DNA of 64,000 nt. It comes from Hymenobacter sediminis. Its GTDB lineage: Bacteria; Bacteroidota; Bacteroidia; Cytophagales; Hymenobacteraceae. Position 1 is the first letter of the stretch. Each line of letters begins with the position of its first letter. Below are positions 8,768 to 17,621 of this stretch, piece after piece. The DNA is taken from positions 248,001 through 312,000 of the forward strand of contig NZ_QKNS01000003.1 of NCBI RefSeq assembly GCF_003231285.1, read 5' to 3'. The position numbers and the translations under genes were made by a program. The notes beneath the pieces are model-generated. The model saw only the letters and a program-made list of their open reading frames with translations. It had not been told where the DNA came from and did not search any database.

Positions 8768-9178
8768 CTAAGAACTGGGGTTCAAGACTACGCTAAACAC
8801 AGTAATAGTTGTCAGGTCGCGGCCGAAGTATAGTTTATCGAGTGCCTCATAGACGTTGTGCGCCCGGAAATAGGAAGTTTGCAGTTCACGCTCACCGCGG
8901 GCCCGCCACTGAATCGTATAAGAGCTTTCCTCGTCGCGGTGGCGCTGCACGTAGGCCAGCATTTTGCGCAGGGCATCCAGCTTGTCGTAACCCGTTTCGT
9001 AACGAAACAGAAAGCTTTGATGGTGGCGCGGATTTACCGTAATCAGATCGAGGCGAGTTTGCCCATCCAACTGACGGAACTCGAAGAGAAGGTTGCCAGG
9101 GCTTAAACCGAGGTAGTCCTCAATTTGGCGCTGGATTCGGGCGCTTTCGACATGTACGTCGGAGGAATTGACGTCCAT
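8768..9178 (-). CDS. Conserved-looking hypothetical protein in the isc set
   Basis: 136 residues, soluble, no signal peptide, no recognised domain. Seen: an acidic N-terminus, a beta-rich centre (LLFEFRQLDGQTRLDLITVN), an HRDEESSYTIQW segment and C-terminal TTITVFSVVLN. Codon usage matches its neighbours and it lies between iscU (93 bases) and the iscA-type gene (86 bases) in the same direction, so it is likely expressed. I cannot name a function; the position suggests an accessory role or simple hitch-hiking. Confidence 0.7.
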   Translation of the reverse strand: MDVNSSDVHVESARIQRQIEDYLGLSPGNLLFEFRQLDGQTRLDLITVNPRHHQSFLFRYETGYDKLDALRKMLAYVQRHRDEESSYTIQWRARGERELQTSYFRAHNVYEALDKLYFGRDLTTITVFSVVLNPSS

Positions 9179-9210
9179 TGGATTAGAAGGGATAGGGGGT
9201 TATAAACAAA

Positions 9211-9251
9211 TGAGTGATTAGAGGCCGCTTAGTACAGCCTCCAATCACTCA
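9211..9251 (-). terminator. Hairpin between iscU and the hypothetical gene
   Basis: TGAGTGATTAGAGGC (9211-9225) pairs with GCCTCCAATCACTCA (9237-9251) at 14 of 15 positions with an 11-base loop. No T-tract, so it may be a processing or attenuation site after iscU. Confidence 0.45.
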
Positions 9252-9271
9252 CTTACTTACTAGCTCGCAGA

Positions 9272-9688
9272 TTAGTGGTGCGATTTAGCTACTTCCAGTT
9301 CGGGCAACCCGTTCTTCACGCGGTAGTCGTTGATGGCCGACTTGATGGCGTCTTCAGCCAGTACCGAGCAGTGGATTTTTACGGGCGGCAAAGCCAGTTC
9401 CTCCACAATCTCCATGTTGTCGATGGCCAGGGCCTCGTCAACGGTCTTGCCTTTCAGCCACTCCGTTGCCAACGACGACGACGCAATAGCCGAGCCGCAG
9501 CCGAAGGTTTTGAATTTGGCGTCGGTGATGGTGTTCGTGGTTTCGTCCACCTCGATCTGCAGACGCATTACGTCGCCGCACTCAGGAGCACCTACCAGAC
9601 CGGTACCTACGTTCTTTTTGCTTTTATCCAGCGTGCCCACGTTGCGGGGGTTGCTGTAATGGTCGATTACTTTATCGGAGTAAGCCAT
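9272..9688 (-). CDS. iscU: Fe-S cluster scaffold protein IscU
   Basis: Scaffold on which IscS sulfur and iron are built into [2Fe-2S] and [4Fe-4S] clusters. 138 residues. Diagnostic residues present: Cys37 in GAPECGD with Asp39, Cys64 in FGCGSAIASSS, and Cys107 in LPPVKIHCS, where LPPVK is the HscA (Hsp70) recognition motif. This motif and the absence of the SufU insertion mark it as IscU. It lies 95 bases downstream of iscS. No hscA, hscB, fdx or iscR is visible nearby. Confidence 0.95.
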   Translation of the reverse strand: MAYSDKVIDHYSNPRNVGTLDKSKKNVGTGLVGAPECGDVMRLQIEVDETTNTITDAKFKTFGCGSAIASSSLATEWLKGKTVDEALAIDNMEIVEELALPPVKIHCSVLAEDAIKSAINDYRVKNGLPELEVAKSHH

Positions 9689-9783
9689 GGCTTTTGAGGA
9701 AATTAGATGTCAGATTTTAGAACTCAGAACCTAGACTGAACGCCAAATCTATAAGATTAGCGCTCAGTTCTAAGCTCTAAAAA

Positions 9784-10998
9784 TTAATGCTCAGCCCACT
9801 CAATAGAGTTGAGGTCGATGCCTTCTTTGAACATCTCCCACAGTGGAGACATTTCGCGCAGCTTGGTTACGGCTTCTTTTACGTGGTTGATGGCGTAATC
9901 GATTTGCTCATCGGTGCTAAAGCGCGAAAGGCCGAAACGCAGGGAGCTGTGTGCCAAGTCGTCGCTGAGGCCTAGGGCCTTCAGTACGTAGGAGGGCTCC
10001 AGCGAAGCGGAAGTACAGGCCGAGCCGGACGATACGGCCAAGTCTTTCACGCCCATCATCAGGCCTTCACCCTCCACATATTTAAAGGAAATGTTGGCTA
10101 CGTGGGGCAGACGGTGCTCCCGCGAACCGTTAACGTAGCTTTCTTCCAAGGTTAGTAGCTCACGCTCCAAACGGTCGCGCATGGTGGAAAGGCGCTGGGT
10201 ATCGGCTTCCATTTCCTGCTTGCACAGCTCACAGGCTTTGCCGAGGCCTACAATGCCGGGCACGTTCAGGGTGCCAGAGCGCATGCCCCGCTCGTGTCCG
10301 CCACCGTCCATCTGGGCAGTTACTTTCACCCGTGGGTTTTTGCGACGCACGTACAGAGCGCCTACCCCTTTGGGACCGTACATCTTGTGGGCCGAGAAAG
10401 CCATCAGGTCAATGCCATCAGCAATAACGTCCACCGGGATTTTGCCTACTGCCTGAGTGCCGTCCGTCATGAACAGAGCGCCATGCTTGTGAGCAATTTT
10501 GGCAATTTCGCGGATGGGCTGAATGGTGCCGGTTTCGTTGTTGCCGTACATGATGGTCACCAGAATGGTTTCCGGGGTCATGGCAGCTTCCAACTCTTCC
10601 AGGCTGATGAGGCCTTCGGCGTTAACGGGCAGGTAGGTTACGCGGCCACCCAGCTTCTCAATGTGCTTGCAAGTATCAAGCACGGCTTTGTGCTCGGTGG
10701 TAGCCGTAATGATGTGGTTGCCTTTCTGCGAGTACATCTCGAAAACGCCCTTGATGCCGAGGTTATCGGATTCAGTGGCGCCCGAGGTGAAAATAATTTC
10801 TTTGGGGTCACAGTTAATCAGGCTGGCAATTTGCTCGCGGGCATAATCCACGGCTTCTTCGGCGGCCCAGCCGAAGGGGTGGTTGCGCGAGGCTGCATTG
10901 CCGAATACCTCGGTCAGGTACGGCATCATCGCCTCCAGAACACGTGGGTCGAGGGGCGTAGTAGCGTTGTTGTCGAGGTAAATAGGTAGCTTGAGCAT
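9784..10998 (-). CDS. iscS: Cysteine desulfurase IscS
   Basis: PLP enzyme converting cysteine to alanine and enzyme-bound persulfide for Fe-S clusters and tRNA thiolation. From the ATG at 10998 ([20 protein letters not shown]) it has 404 residues, the same as E. coli IscS. The longer frame to 11058 lacks family homology in its first 20 residues. PLP lysine Lys205 in [10 protein letters not shown] and catalytic Cys328 in [14 protein letters not shown] are in the expected places. It heads the isc set, and a TACTTTTG box lies 93 bases upstream. A small hairpin (AAAACC with GGTTTT around 11050-11066) lies in the leader. Confidence 0.96.
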   Translation of the reverse strand: MLKLPIYLDNNATTPLDPRVLEAMMPYLTEVFGNAASRNHPFGWAAEEAVDYAREQIASLINCDPKEIIFTSGATESDNLGIKGVFEMYSQKGNHIITATTEHKAVLDTCKHIEKLGGRVTYLPVNAEGLISLEELEAAMTPETILVTIMYGNNETGTIQPIREIAKIAHKHGALFMTDGTQAVGKIPVDVIADGIDLMAFSAHKMYGPKGVGALYVRRKNPRVKVTAQMDGGGHERGMRSGTLNVPGIVGLGKACELCKQEMEADTQRLSTMRDRLERELLTLEESYVNGSREHRLPHVANISFKYVEGEGLMMGVKDLAVSSGSACTSASLEPSYVLKALGLSDDLAHSSLRFGLSRFSTDEQIDYAINHVKEAVTKLREMSPLWEMFKEGIDLNSIEWAEH

Positions 10999-11090
10999 GG
11001 CTCGGGGGTCTGGTTTCAGCGGAGAATCATTCGCAGGTAGAACACAAAAAACCAGCAACTGGTTTTACTTTCTTCCCACATTTGTGCTTG

Positions 11091-11098
11091 CAAAAGTA
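11091..11098 (-). promoter_or_regulatory. Putative -7 box of iscS
   Basis: TACTTTTG on the minus strand matches TAnnTTTG, 93 bases before the iscS ATG. A properly spaced TTG was not found. Confidence 0.4.
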
Positions 11099-11153
11099 GA
11101 ACAAATACAAAGAAGCCGCGCTATGTGGCTACCCCGCTTTTTCGATCAAACCC

Positions 11154-11558
11154 ATGCTCACCAACCTTGAACACCTCGGCCTCGCCGTTAAAGATCTGGA
11201 AGCCGCTACGGCCCTGTACACTGTACTGCTGGGCCAGGAGCCTTATAAGCGGGAGCATGTAGCCTCTGAAGCCGTAGATACCGTGTTTTTTCAGGTGGGA
11301 GGCTCCAAGATTGAGCTGCTGGCTGGCACCTCGCCGGAAAGCGCCATTACGCGCTACCTCGACAAAAAGCCTGAAGGCATTCATCACGTGGCGTTCGAAG
11401 TGGATGACATCCGGGCGGAAATGGCGCGGCTGCGGGCCGAGGGCTTTGTGCTGCTAAATGAAGAGCCGAAGCAGGGTGCCGATAATAAGCTTGTATGCTT
11501 TGTACATCCTAAGTCGGCCAATGGTGTGCTGGTAGAGTTGTGCCAGTCTATTAAGTAA
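11154..11558 (+). CDS. mce: Methylmalonyl-CoA epimerase
   Basis: VOC-superfamily epimerase interconverting (2R)- and (2S)-methylmalonyl-CoA in propionate and succinyl-CoA metabolism. 134 residues, the family length. Typical blocks: LEHLGLAVKDLEAATALY at the N-terminus with the first metal His, IELLAG with Glu, GIHHVAFEVDD with His, and the C-terminal LVELCQ with Glu. The methylmalonyl-CoA mutase partner is not in the window. It starts 155 bases from the divergent iscS start. Confidence 0.92.
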   Translation: MLTNLEHLGLAVKDLEAATALYTVLLGQEPYKREHVASEAVDTVFFQVGGSKIELLAGTSPESAITRYLDKKPEGIHHVAFEVDDIRAEMARLRAEGFVLLNEEPKQGADNKLVCFVHPKSANGVLVELCQSIK

Positions 11559-11644
11559 AACCCAGGGATGAAGACAAGGAGTATTGTCTTTGATAACCAC
11601 CAGCGTCAGGGCCGATGAGCCGACGCTTACCAAGACATTGACCA

Positions 11645-12226
11645 ATGAGTACGAAATTCTTTCGGGAAGAAGTAGAGGCAGCCGTGGATGCGCTGCTGAT
11701 GCAGCAAGTAATTCTCTACCCCACCGACACAGTCTGGGGCCTGGGCTGCGACGCTGAGCTGCCGCGGGCTGTGGAGCAGGTATATAAGCTCAAGCAACGC
11801 CCCGCCGAAAAAGCCTGCATAGTATTGGTGGCCGATGAGCAGATGTTTGCCCGCTACGCCGAGGTAGTACCCCCAAACCTGCCGGAATTGCTGGCCTCCC
11901 AAACGCGCCCTACTACCTACGTAGTACCCGGCAGCCGGCACCTAGCTCCCAACCTGCTGGCCCCCGATGGCACCATTGGCCTGCGGGTGGTACTCACCGA
12001 CGAGTTCTGCCAGAAGATAGTGCGTCGCCTGGGGCATGGGTTGGTTTCAACCTCGGCTAACCTGAGCGGTGAGCCTACCCCCGCCATTTTCTCCGAAGTA
12101 AACCCTGTGCTAGTGCGCAAGGCTGACTATGTGGCCCGCTGGCGGCAGGACGATGAAACCCGCTCGGCGCCCTCGCGGGTAGTGCGGGTGCTGCCCGATG
12201 GGGGAGTGGAAGTGCTGCGCGACTAA
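11645..12226 (+). CDS. L-threonylcarbamoyladenylate synthase (Sua5/YciO/YrdC family)
   Basis: Makes threonylcarbamoyl-AMP for the t6A modification of ANN-decoding tRNAs. 193 residues, a single YrdC domain without the Sua5 C-terminal extension. Motifs: YPTDTVWGLGCDA near residue 28, KQRP with conserved Lys and Arg near 50, and STSANLSGEPTP near 137. It lies 86 bases after mce and its end abuts the promoter of the tRNA nucleotidyltransferase gene, so two tRNA-maturation genes are paired. Confidence 0.92.
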   Translation: MSTKFFREEVEAAVDALLMQQVILYPTDTVWGLGCDAELPRAVEQVYKLKQRPAEKACIVLVADEQMFARYAEVVPPNLPELLASQTRPTTYVVPGSRHLAPNLLAPDGTIGLRVVLTDEFCQKIVRRLGHGLVSTSANLSGEPTPAIFSEVNPVLVRKADYVARWRQDDETRSAPSRVVRVLPDGGVEVLRD

Positions 12227-12238
12227 AGCCGGAGCCTG

Positions 12239-12246
12239 TACCTTTG
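12239..12246 (+). promoter_or_regulatory. Putative -7 box of the tRNA nucleotidyltransferase gene
   Basis: TACCTTTG matches TAnnTTTG and lies 20 bases before the ATG at 12267. This argues for the 12267 start rather than the in-frame codon at 12198, which precedes the box. Confidence 0.5.
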
Positions 12247-12266
12247 CAGCACAACGTATTTTTCGC

Positions 12267-13682
12267 ATGAATCAGCCTCAGTTACCTGCCCTTCCCTTAT
12301 TCCAGACCATTGCCGAAGCTGCCGGTGAGCTAGGCTACCCCGCATATGTCATTGGAGGCTACGTGCGGGATTTGGCCCTGGGCCGCGAAAGCAAGGATGT
12401 GGATGTGGTATGCGTGGGCGACGGAATTGAGTTGGCGCAGGCAGTGGGCCGTAAGCTGCCAGGCCGGCCGCGTGTAACGGTGTTCAAGAACTTCGGGACG
12501 GCCATGCTCCCTACCCCCGAAATAGAGGTAGAGTTTGTGGGAGCCCGGAAGGAAAGCTACCGTGCCGAAAGCCGTAAGCCGGAGGTGGAAGCCGGCACGC
12601 TGGAAGAGGATCTGGCCCGCCGCGACTTCACCATTAATGCGTTGGGCTTAAGCCTGAACCCAGCTGATTTTGGCGCCCTCGTGGACCGCTACGACGGTAT
12701 GGGCGACTTGCGGCGCAAGCTGATTCGGACTCCGCTCGACCCCGATATTACCTTTTCCGATGACCCGTTGCGCATGCTGCGTGCCATTCGGTTTGCTACC
12801 CAACTCGACTTCGACATTGAGCCCGATACATTTGATGCCCTGGCCCGCAACAAGGAGCGCATCAAGATTGTGTCGCAGGAGCGAATTACAACGGAGTTGA
12901 ACAAGATCATTATGGCCCCGAAGCCCAGCTATGGCTTCAAGCTGCTGTTTCAGTGCGGGTTGCTGCAGCTCATCTTCCCGAAGATGGCCCAACTGCAGGG
13001 GGTAGAAAAGGTAGGTCAGCACGCCCACAAGGACAACTTCTACCACACCTTGCAGGTGCTGGACAATGTGGTGGCGGCCGGCGGCGACCTGTGGTTGCGC
13101 TGGGCAGCCATCCTCCACGACATCGCCAAGCCCGCCACCAAGCGCTACGACAAGCGCGTGGGGTGGACTTTTCATGGCCACGAAGACAAGGGCGCGCGCT
13201 GGGTGCCAGGCATTTTTACGGATCTGAAGCTGCCCCTGGGCGAGGAGATGCGCCAGGTGCAGAAGCTAGTGCGTCTGCACCTGCGGCCCATTGCCCTGGT
13301 GAAGGAAATCGTGACGGACTCGGCGGTGCGGCGGCTGCTGTTTGAAGCCGGCGACGACATTGACCGGCTGATGCTGCTCTGCCGCGCCGATATTACCAGC
13401 AAGGACCACCAGCGCGTGGCCCGCTACCTCCGCAACTTCGATGTGGTGGAGCAGAAGCTAAAAGAGGTGGAAGAGAAAGACCACCTGCGCAACTTCAAAC
13501 CCGTCATTACCGGCGAAATCATCATGGAAACCTTCGGCCTGAAGCCTTCTCGGGAGGTAGGCGAGTTGAAGGAGGCGCTGCTGGAAGCTATTCTGGAAGG
13601 TAAAGTGCGCAACGAGTACGACGAGGCCTTTCCGCTACTGCTGGAGCTAGGCCAACGCAAGGGCCTCGAGGCAGTGAAATAG
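12267..13682 (+). CDS. CCA tRNA nucleotidyltransferase or poly(A) polymerase-type enzyme with HD domain
   Basis: Class II nucleotidyltransferase that adds or repairs the 3' CCA of tRNAs. 471 residues from the chosen ATG. Head domain: GGYVRDLALGRESKDVDVV (residues about 30-48) with the two catalytic Asp residues. RRDFTINALGL near 115, DPLRMLRAIRFATQL near 167 and RITTELNKI near 205 are the usual neck motifs. An HD domain follows at about 245-370 (HKDNFYHTLQVL, then LHDIAKP), as in Bacteroidota and E. coli Cca-type enzymes. CCA-adding versus poly(A) activity cannot be told from sequence. Confidence 0.93.
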   Translation: MNQPQLPALPLFQTIAEAAGELGYPAYVIGGYVRDLALGRESKDVDVVCVGDGIELAQAVGRKLPGRPRVTVFKNFGTAMLPTPEIEVEFVGARKESYRAESRKPEVEAGTLEEDLARRDFTINALGLSLNPADFGALVDRYDGMGDLRRKLIRTPLDPDITFSDDPLRMLRAIRFATQLDFDIEPDTFDALARNKERIKIVSQERITTELNKIIMAPKPSYGFKLLFQCGLLQLIFPKMAQLQGVEKVGQHAHKDNFYHTLQVLDNVVAAGGDLWLRWAAILHDIAKPATKRYDKRVGWTFHGHEDKGARWVPGIFTDLKLPLGEEMRQVQKLVRLHLRPIALVKEIVTDSAVRRLLFEAGDDIDRLMLLCRADITSKDHQRVARYLRNFDVVEQKLKEVEEKDHLRNFKPVITGEIIMETFGLKPSREVGELKEALLEAILEGKVRNEYDEAFPLLLELGQRKGLEAVK

Positions 13683-13762
13683 TGAGTTTGCCGCTTCGGT
13701 AGATCTAATGCATACTATCCTAAGAGACGACATATTATAAACCGAATTCGGTTAAAAGTGAT

Positions 13763-13820
13763 AAAGGCTCAGCGGGGCCACACCCATCGTTAAACAATGG
13801 GTGTAGCCCCGCTGGGCTTT
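13763..13820 (+). terminator. Terminator downstream of the tRNA nucleotidyltransferase gene
   Basis: A long stem: AAGGCTCAGCGGGGC and CACACCCAT on the left pair with ATGGGTGT and AGCCCCGCTGGGCTTT on the right, with small internal bulges, then TTTTG. The region 13683-14228 holds this and the next terminator and no gene. Confidence 0.85.
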
Positions 13821-13958
13821 TGTGCATTCAATGGTTCCTACAGGGCTTTAGGCTTAGCAGAGGGGTAGGAGACTATTGGTGTTCTGCCTGTACCTAGCCT
13901 TGAATCAATCTGCTCTGTCAGAACAGGAAGCTCACCATTTCGCATCTCGCTACTTCAC

Positions 13959-14019
13959 AAAAAAAGAAGGAAGCTGCGGCCTTCCTGTTGCAGCAGGGGG
14001 GTAGGCCGTAGCTTCCTTC
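13959..14019 (-). terminator. Minus-strand terminator for the PadR-PspC unit
   Basis: GAAGGAAGCTGCGGCCT (13966-13982) pairs with AGGCCGTAGCTTCCTTC (14003-14019), 16 of 17 positions. Read on the minus strand the stem is followed by TTCTTTTTTTGTG, a good T-tract. It lies 210 bases beyond the stop of the PspC/GIN gene. Confidence 0.8.
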
Positions 14020-14228
14020 GGGTCTCACCTTTTCACTCACTAGATAGACCCTTTTTTGTGTCGTCCAGACAAAACGACAGATACCAACTGAGAGAAGATG
14101 GTTGCCTGAGTAATTCAGGCAACTAACTATTTATCTTCTGGGATGTAAAACGAATGAAGAGGAGCTGGGTTGCGCTACACGTCAGGCAAGCGCCTCCGCA
14201 TGAAGCCCTGGCTAGCTGAGTAAATAAG

Positions 14229-16865
14229 CTAGTCGATAGCACGAATGGTTGCTGCTCCAACGGCATCCCGCCGAACGGTACCCGGCTTGCCGCTGTACTC
14301 TACCACGCTGGCGCCAACAGCATCGGCATCCAGCTCTTCGGTTACCCGCAGGCGCACTTTGCAGCCCCCAATGGCGTCTACATCGGCACGGCGGGCGGTG
14401 AAGTCGGCCCCGGCAATGTCGCAACCTCCGGTGCCTTCCACGCGCAGGTTGTCGGCGCTACCCTGCAGGGCGGCGCGGCACCCACCGGCCAACTCCAGCC
14501 GCAGCTCTTTCAGGTCGCCCTGGAAGCGGAGCTGGCTGCCCCCGGCCTGCTGCACGCGCAGGTCGCCGGAGTTGAAGCCGCTTACCTGGGCCCGGGTGCC
14601 ACCCACCAGTTCCAGATCATTCAGCTCTGGCGTTTCAATGGTGAGCAGAACCTCTTCGGAAGAGCCGCGCTTCGAATCGAACAGGTCGCGGTTGCGGGGG
14701 CGTATGGTCAGCTCGGAGCCGCTACGCTCAATCTTGATGTCCCGCAGGGCCCGGCCGCTGCCGGCGGCGCGCACGCTGTAGTTGCTGCCCTGGCGCACCA
14801 CCACACGGTAGGGGCCTACCACGCTAAGGTGGTCGAAATCGGTTTCGTCGAAGCTTTGACGCTCGGAACCGTAGCTGCTTTCATCGGTGCTGAAGGCTTC
14901 GGCATCATCAAAATTCAGGTTAATGTCGATGTCAGAATCTTCGCGGCCGGCCTCGTAGTCGTCGCTGTTCTCATCGGTGTCAGAGTTGCCGCGCAGGTCG
15001 CTTTCAGTGCAGTTCACACATTCTACCTTGTTGCCGCGCATCCGGAAAACAAAGTTCTCAGGGTGAATCGGTGGCTGGCCATTCACGTAGTCCTCGTCGT
15101 TGAGCCAGTCGGCAAAGGTCTCCGTCATGCGGAAGTTGCGGCCGCGGGGCATTAGCAAGCGCAACTGCATTTCCTGGTCGCGGAAGCGGGCTGTGGGCTG
15201 GAAGGTGAAGTGGTCATCCACGCTCACGGTCGAGTCGTTGAGCACGCGCACCGTGTGCACGGTGGAGGTGGAAGCCGTGCGGCGGGCCAGCGAATCAGAA
15301 GAACCCTTGGCCGAAATGACGCGCTCCAGGCGAGGCGTTTGCCCACTGTCAATGCCAATGATGTCCAGGTCCACCCACTGGTCGTTGTCGAGCTGGCGGC
15401 GTTCCAGCACCAGGGTCGGGCGGGTCAGGCCGTTGAGCGGAATTGTCTGGGTTATTTCTTCCTCGCGCTGAAACTCGCGGCCAATGCGGGTGCCCGCCAC
15501 CGAGGAGCCTACCACGCCCAGCAGCCACAAGCCCAGCAGCGTCAGGGAGGCTGTGCGGTTCAGAATAGTGCGGCGCAACAGCAGACCCAGGCCGGAAAGC
15601 AGCATGGCCAGGGCCGGAATGGCGGTCAGCAGGTAGAAGCTGAACACGGCCCAGGGGGAAATGTCATTGAAGAGGATGAACGGCTGCAGCGGGCCCAGCT
15701 CAAAGTTGTTGGTAGAGGCCGGAATCATGCCCAGGCTCACGCCCAGCGTGATGGTGATGGCCAGGAGCAGGCCGAAGCCCGTGAGTACCAACACCCCACC
15801 GGCAATTACCCGGATGCTGGAGCCAAGAAAGTTGATGAGGGGCCGGATGTTGGTAAAGAAATCCTCCAGGAAAGTGCCTACAGGCCGATTGTTGACGGGC
15901 GAAGCATCTGAGCCGGCTGCGTATGGGTTGTTGCGCAGGTTGTTATCCAGGGCGGAAAGGGTCACTGCGTCGCCGCGCATGCGGAGCTTGTCGGAGGCGG
16001 TTTTCGCCTCCGGCAAGAGAATCCACAGGATGATATAGAGGGGGAAGGCAAAGCCCCCGGCAAACAGTCCTACGATGAACAGAATCCGGATCAGGACTAC
16101 ATCGACCTTGAAGTAGGCCGCCAGCCCCGAGGATACGCCCCCGATTTTACCGGTATCAGTGTCTCGGTAAAGCTTTTTGAATACTGGGTCCTCATCAGAG
16201 GGAGTGGCATCGTAGCGGACGGGCAACACAATCCACAGGATGATGTAGGTCAGGACGGATATGGCCGGCAGCTTCTCGCTGAAGTTCTCTAGCGGCGTGT
16301 TGTCGAACAAAATCGGGAACACAATGAGCAGAGCCAGAAAGCCCAACCGAATCCAGAGGGGATTGACGGCGAAGTAGCGGGCCAGGCCAGCGGCTACCCC
16401 CGCAATCTTGCGGTTCGCCATGTCGCGGTACAGGCGCTTGGCACCTGCCTCCGCTTCGGAGGGGGAAGGGGCCGCGCCAGCCGCACCGGAGGCACCGGCC
16501 GAGTAGCCTGAGGAAGAGGAACGAGCGCCAGTGTAGGTGCCCTGGGCTGAGCCCGTGGCTACCGCTTCGGCCAGAATTTCCTCGTCGTCTTCGGCGTCTT
16601 CAGCGGTCTGAAAGTCGCTTACCCGACCCATTTTAGCCGTCATGGCCTCCACGTCTTCCAGCGTAATCACCTGCTTGAGGCCCGAGAGGCGGGCAGCAAA
16701 GAGCTCGGCAATGCGGCTTTCGATGTCGGCCACGATTTCCTCGTGACCCCGGTAGCCGCTGAAGTGGGCTTTCACTTCCGCCAGGTAGCGGCTGAGCACG
16801 TCGTAGCCATCTTCCTCAATGTGGAAGATCATGCCCTGAAGGTTGATGCTGATATTCTTTTTCAT
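14229..16865 (-). CDS. Large membrane protein with two PspC domains and a C-terminal GIN (DUF2807) domain
   Basis: 878 residues from the ATG at 16865 (MKKNISINLQG). Residues 1-90 are a conserved N-terminal domain (FHIEEDGYDVLSRYLAEVKA). Residues 143-210 and 230-300 are two PspC domains (KRLYRDMANRKIAGVAAGLA and KKLYRDTDTGKIGGVSSGLA), each with transmembrane helices. More helices follow at about 355-470. Residues 680-870 form a repetitive beta-helix GIN/DUF2807 domain (LVGGTRAQVSGFNSGDLRVQ, GGSQLRF, GGCRAALQGS). PspC in enterobacteria senses envelope stress; GIN domains are common in Bacteroidota surface or periplasmic proteins. It lies 51 bases after a PadR regulator, an arrangement typical of PadR/PspC pairs. 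Function is envelope-related by inference. Confidence 0.85.
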   Translation of the reverse strand: MKKNISINLQGMIFHIEEDGYDVLSRYLAEVKAHFSGYRGHEEIVADIESRIAELFAARLSGLKQVITLEDVEAMTAKMGRVSDFQTAEDAEDDEEILAEAVATGSAQGTYTGARSSSSGYSAGASGAAGAAPSPSEAEAGAKRLYRDMANRKIAGVAAGLARYFAVNPLWIRLGFLALLIVFPILFDNTPLENFSEKLPAISVLTYIILWIVLPVRYDATPSDEDPVFKKLYRDTDTGKIGGVSSGLAAYFKVDVVLIRILFIVGLFAGGFAFPLYIILWILLPEAKTASDKLRMRGDAVTLSALDNNLRNNPYAAGSDASPVNNRPVGTFLEDFFTNIRPLINFLGSSIRVIAGGVLVLTGFGLLLAITITLGVSLGMIPASTNNFELGPLQPFILFNDISPWAVFSFYLLTAIPALAMLLSGLGLLLRRTILNRTASLTLLGLWLLGVVGSSVAGTRIGREFQREEEITQTIPLNGLTRPTLVLERRQLDNDQWVDLDIIGIDSGQTPRLERVISAKGSSDSLARRTASTSTVHTVRVLNDSTVSVDDHFTFQPTARFRDQEMQLRLLMPRGRNFRMTETFADWLNDEDYVNGQPPIHPENFVFRMRGNKVECVNCTESDLRGNSDTDENSDDYEAGREDSDIDINLNFDDAEAFSTDESSYGSERQSFDETDFDHLSVVGPYRVVVRQGSNYSVRAAGSGRALRDIKIERSGSELTIRPRNRDLFDSKRGSSEEVLLTIETPELNDLELVGGTRAQVSGFNSGDLRVQQAGGSQLRFQGDLKELRLELAGGCRAALQGSADNLRVEGTGGCDIAGADFTARRADVDAIGGCKVRLRVTEELDADAVGASVVEYSGKPGTVRRDAVGAATIRAID

Positions 16866-16916
16866 CTCAGTGCTGCAACAATTCAAGAATAACTGGAAGG
16901 TGAGCGGGCGGGGAGG

Positions 16917-17282
16917 CTAAAGCAGCGGTTCCGCTGGGGCGCTGCCGTTGACGTGAGGCTTCTGGCGGATGATGCGGATGGAATCCTGGACTTCTTCCCA
17001 GGTTAAGCGCAGCTGATGCAGAAACTCTTGGCCGGCGGTAGTGAGCGTGTAATACTTGCGGGGAGGGCCACTGGTAGATTCTTTCCAGGTGTAGTCCAGC
17101 AAGCCCGCGTTTTTGAGGCGCGTCAGTAGCGGGTAGAGGGTGCCTTCCACCACAATCATGCGGGCAGAAGTTAGCTCTTCGAGCATATCAGACGCATATA
17201 CCTCCCCGCGGGCAATGATTTCCAGGATGCAGAACTCCAGGATGCCCTTCCGCATCTGCACTTGGGTGTTCTCGACTTTCAT
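16917..17282 (-). CDS. PadR-family transcriptional regulator
   Basis: 121-residue winged-helix repressor. PadR features: MRKGILEFCILEIIARGEVYAS, then GTLYPLLTRLKNAGLLDYTW and SGPPRKYYTLTTAGQEFL. First gene of a two-gene unit with the PspC/GIN membrane protein, which it probably autoregulates. The upstream region 17283-17350 has AAGGTACT repeated (around 17327 and 17344, ACTAAAGGTACTATGT and ACACAAGGTACTAGTG), a possible operator pair. Confidence 0.9.
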   Translation of the reverse strand: MKVENTQVQMRKGILEFCILEIIARGEVYASDMLEELTSARMIVVEGTLYPLLTRLKNAGLLDYTWKESTSGPPRKYYTLTTAGQEFLHQLRLTWEEVQDSIRIIRQKPHVNGSAPAEPLL

Positions 17283-17621
17283 GGGCTGAGGCAGATATCG
17301 GTGAAGAATGAGTCAAAGGTAACTAAAGGTACTATGTAACACAAGGTACTAGTGAAAATAATTTTTGTTGCGTTCCAGAAGAGGTTTCTCTGACTGATAA
17401 GGGGATAGAAGGCTGGGCTAGGGAGCGGCCTTATAAGCTAGCCGCCAGGTTGGGCAAGTCTGAGGGGGTAGTGGCCCAGACAACAAGACTGTCGAGTAGT
17501 GTATTTTAGCCGCTGAAAATCAGTGTTAACCGAGAAGTGCAATCCGGCTCGCACTATTAATGAGTATCTTGCGTTGCTGCCGCGTCAGTCTTTTTCCCGA
17601 TACTATTTGGTTACTTTCTCT

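Noticed and set aside
10294..10989. 231-residue plus-strand ORF
   Set aside because: Antisense shadow of iscS; no motifs.
15210..15911. 233-residue plus-strand ORF
   Set aside because: Antisense shadow of the PspC/GIN gene.
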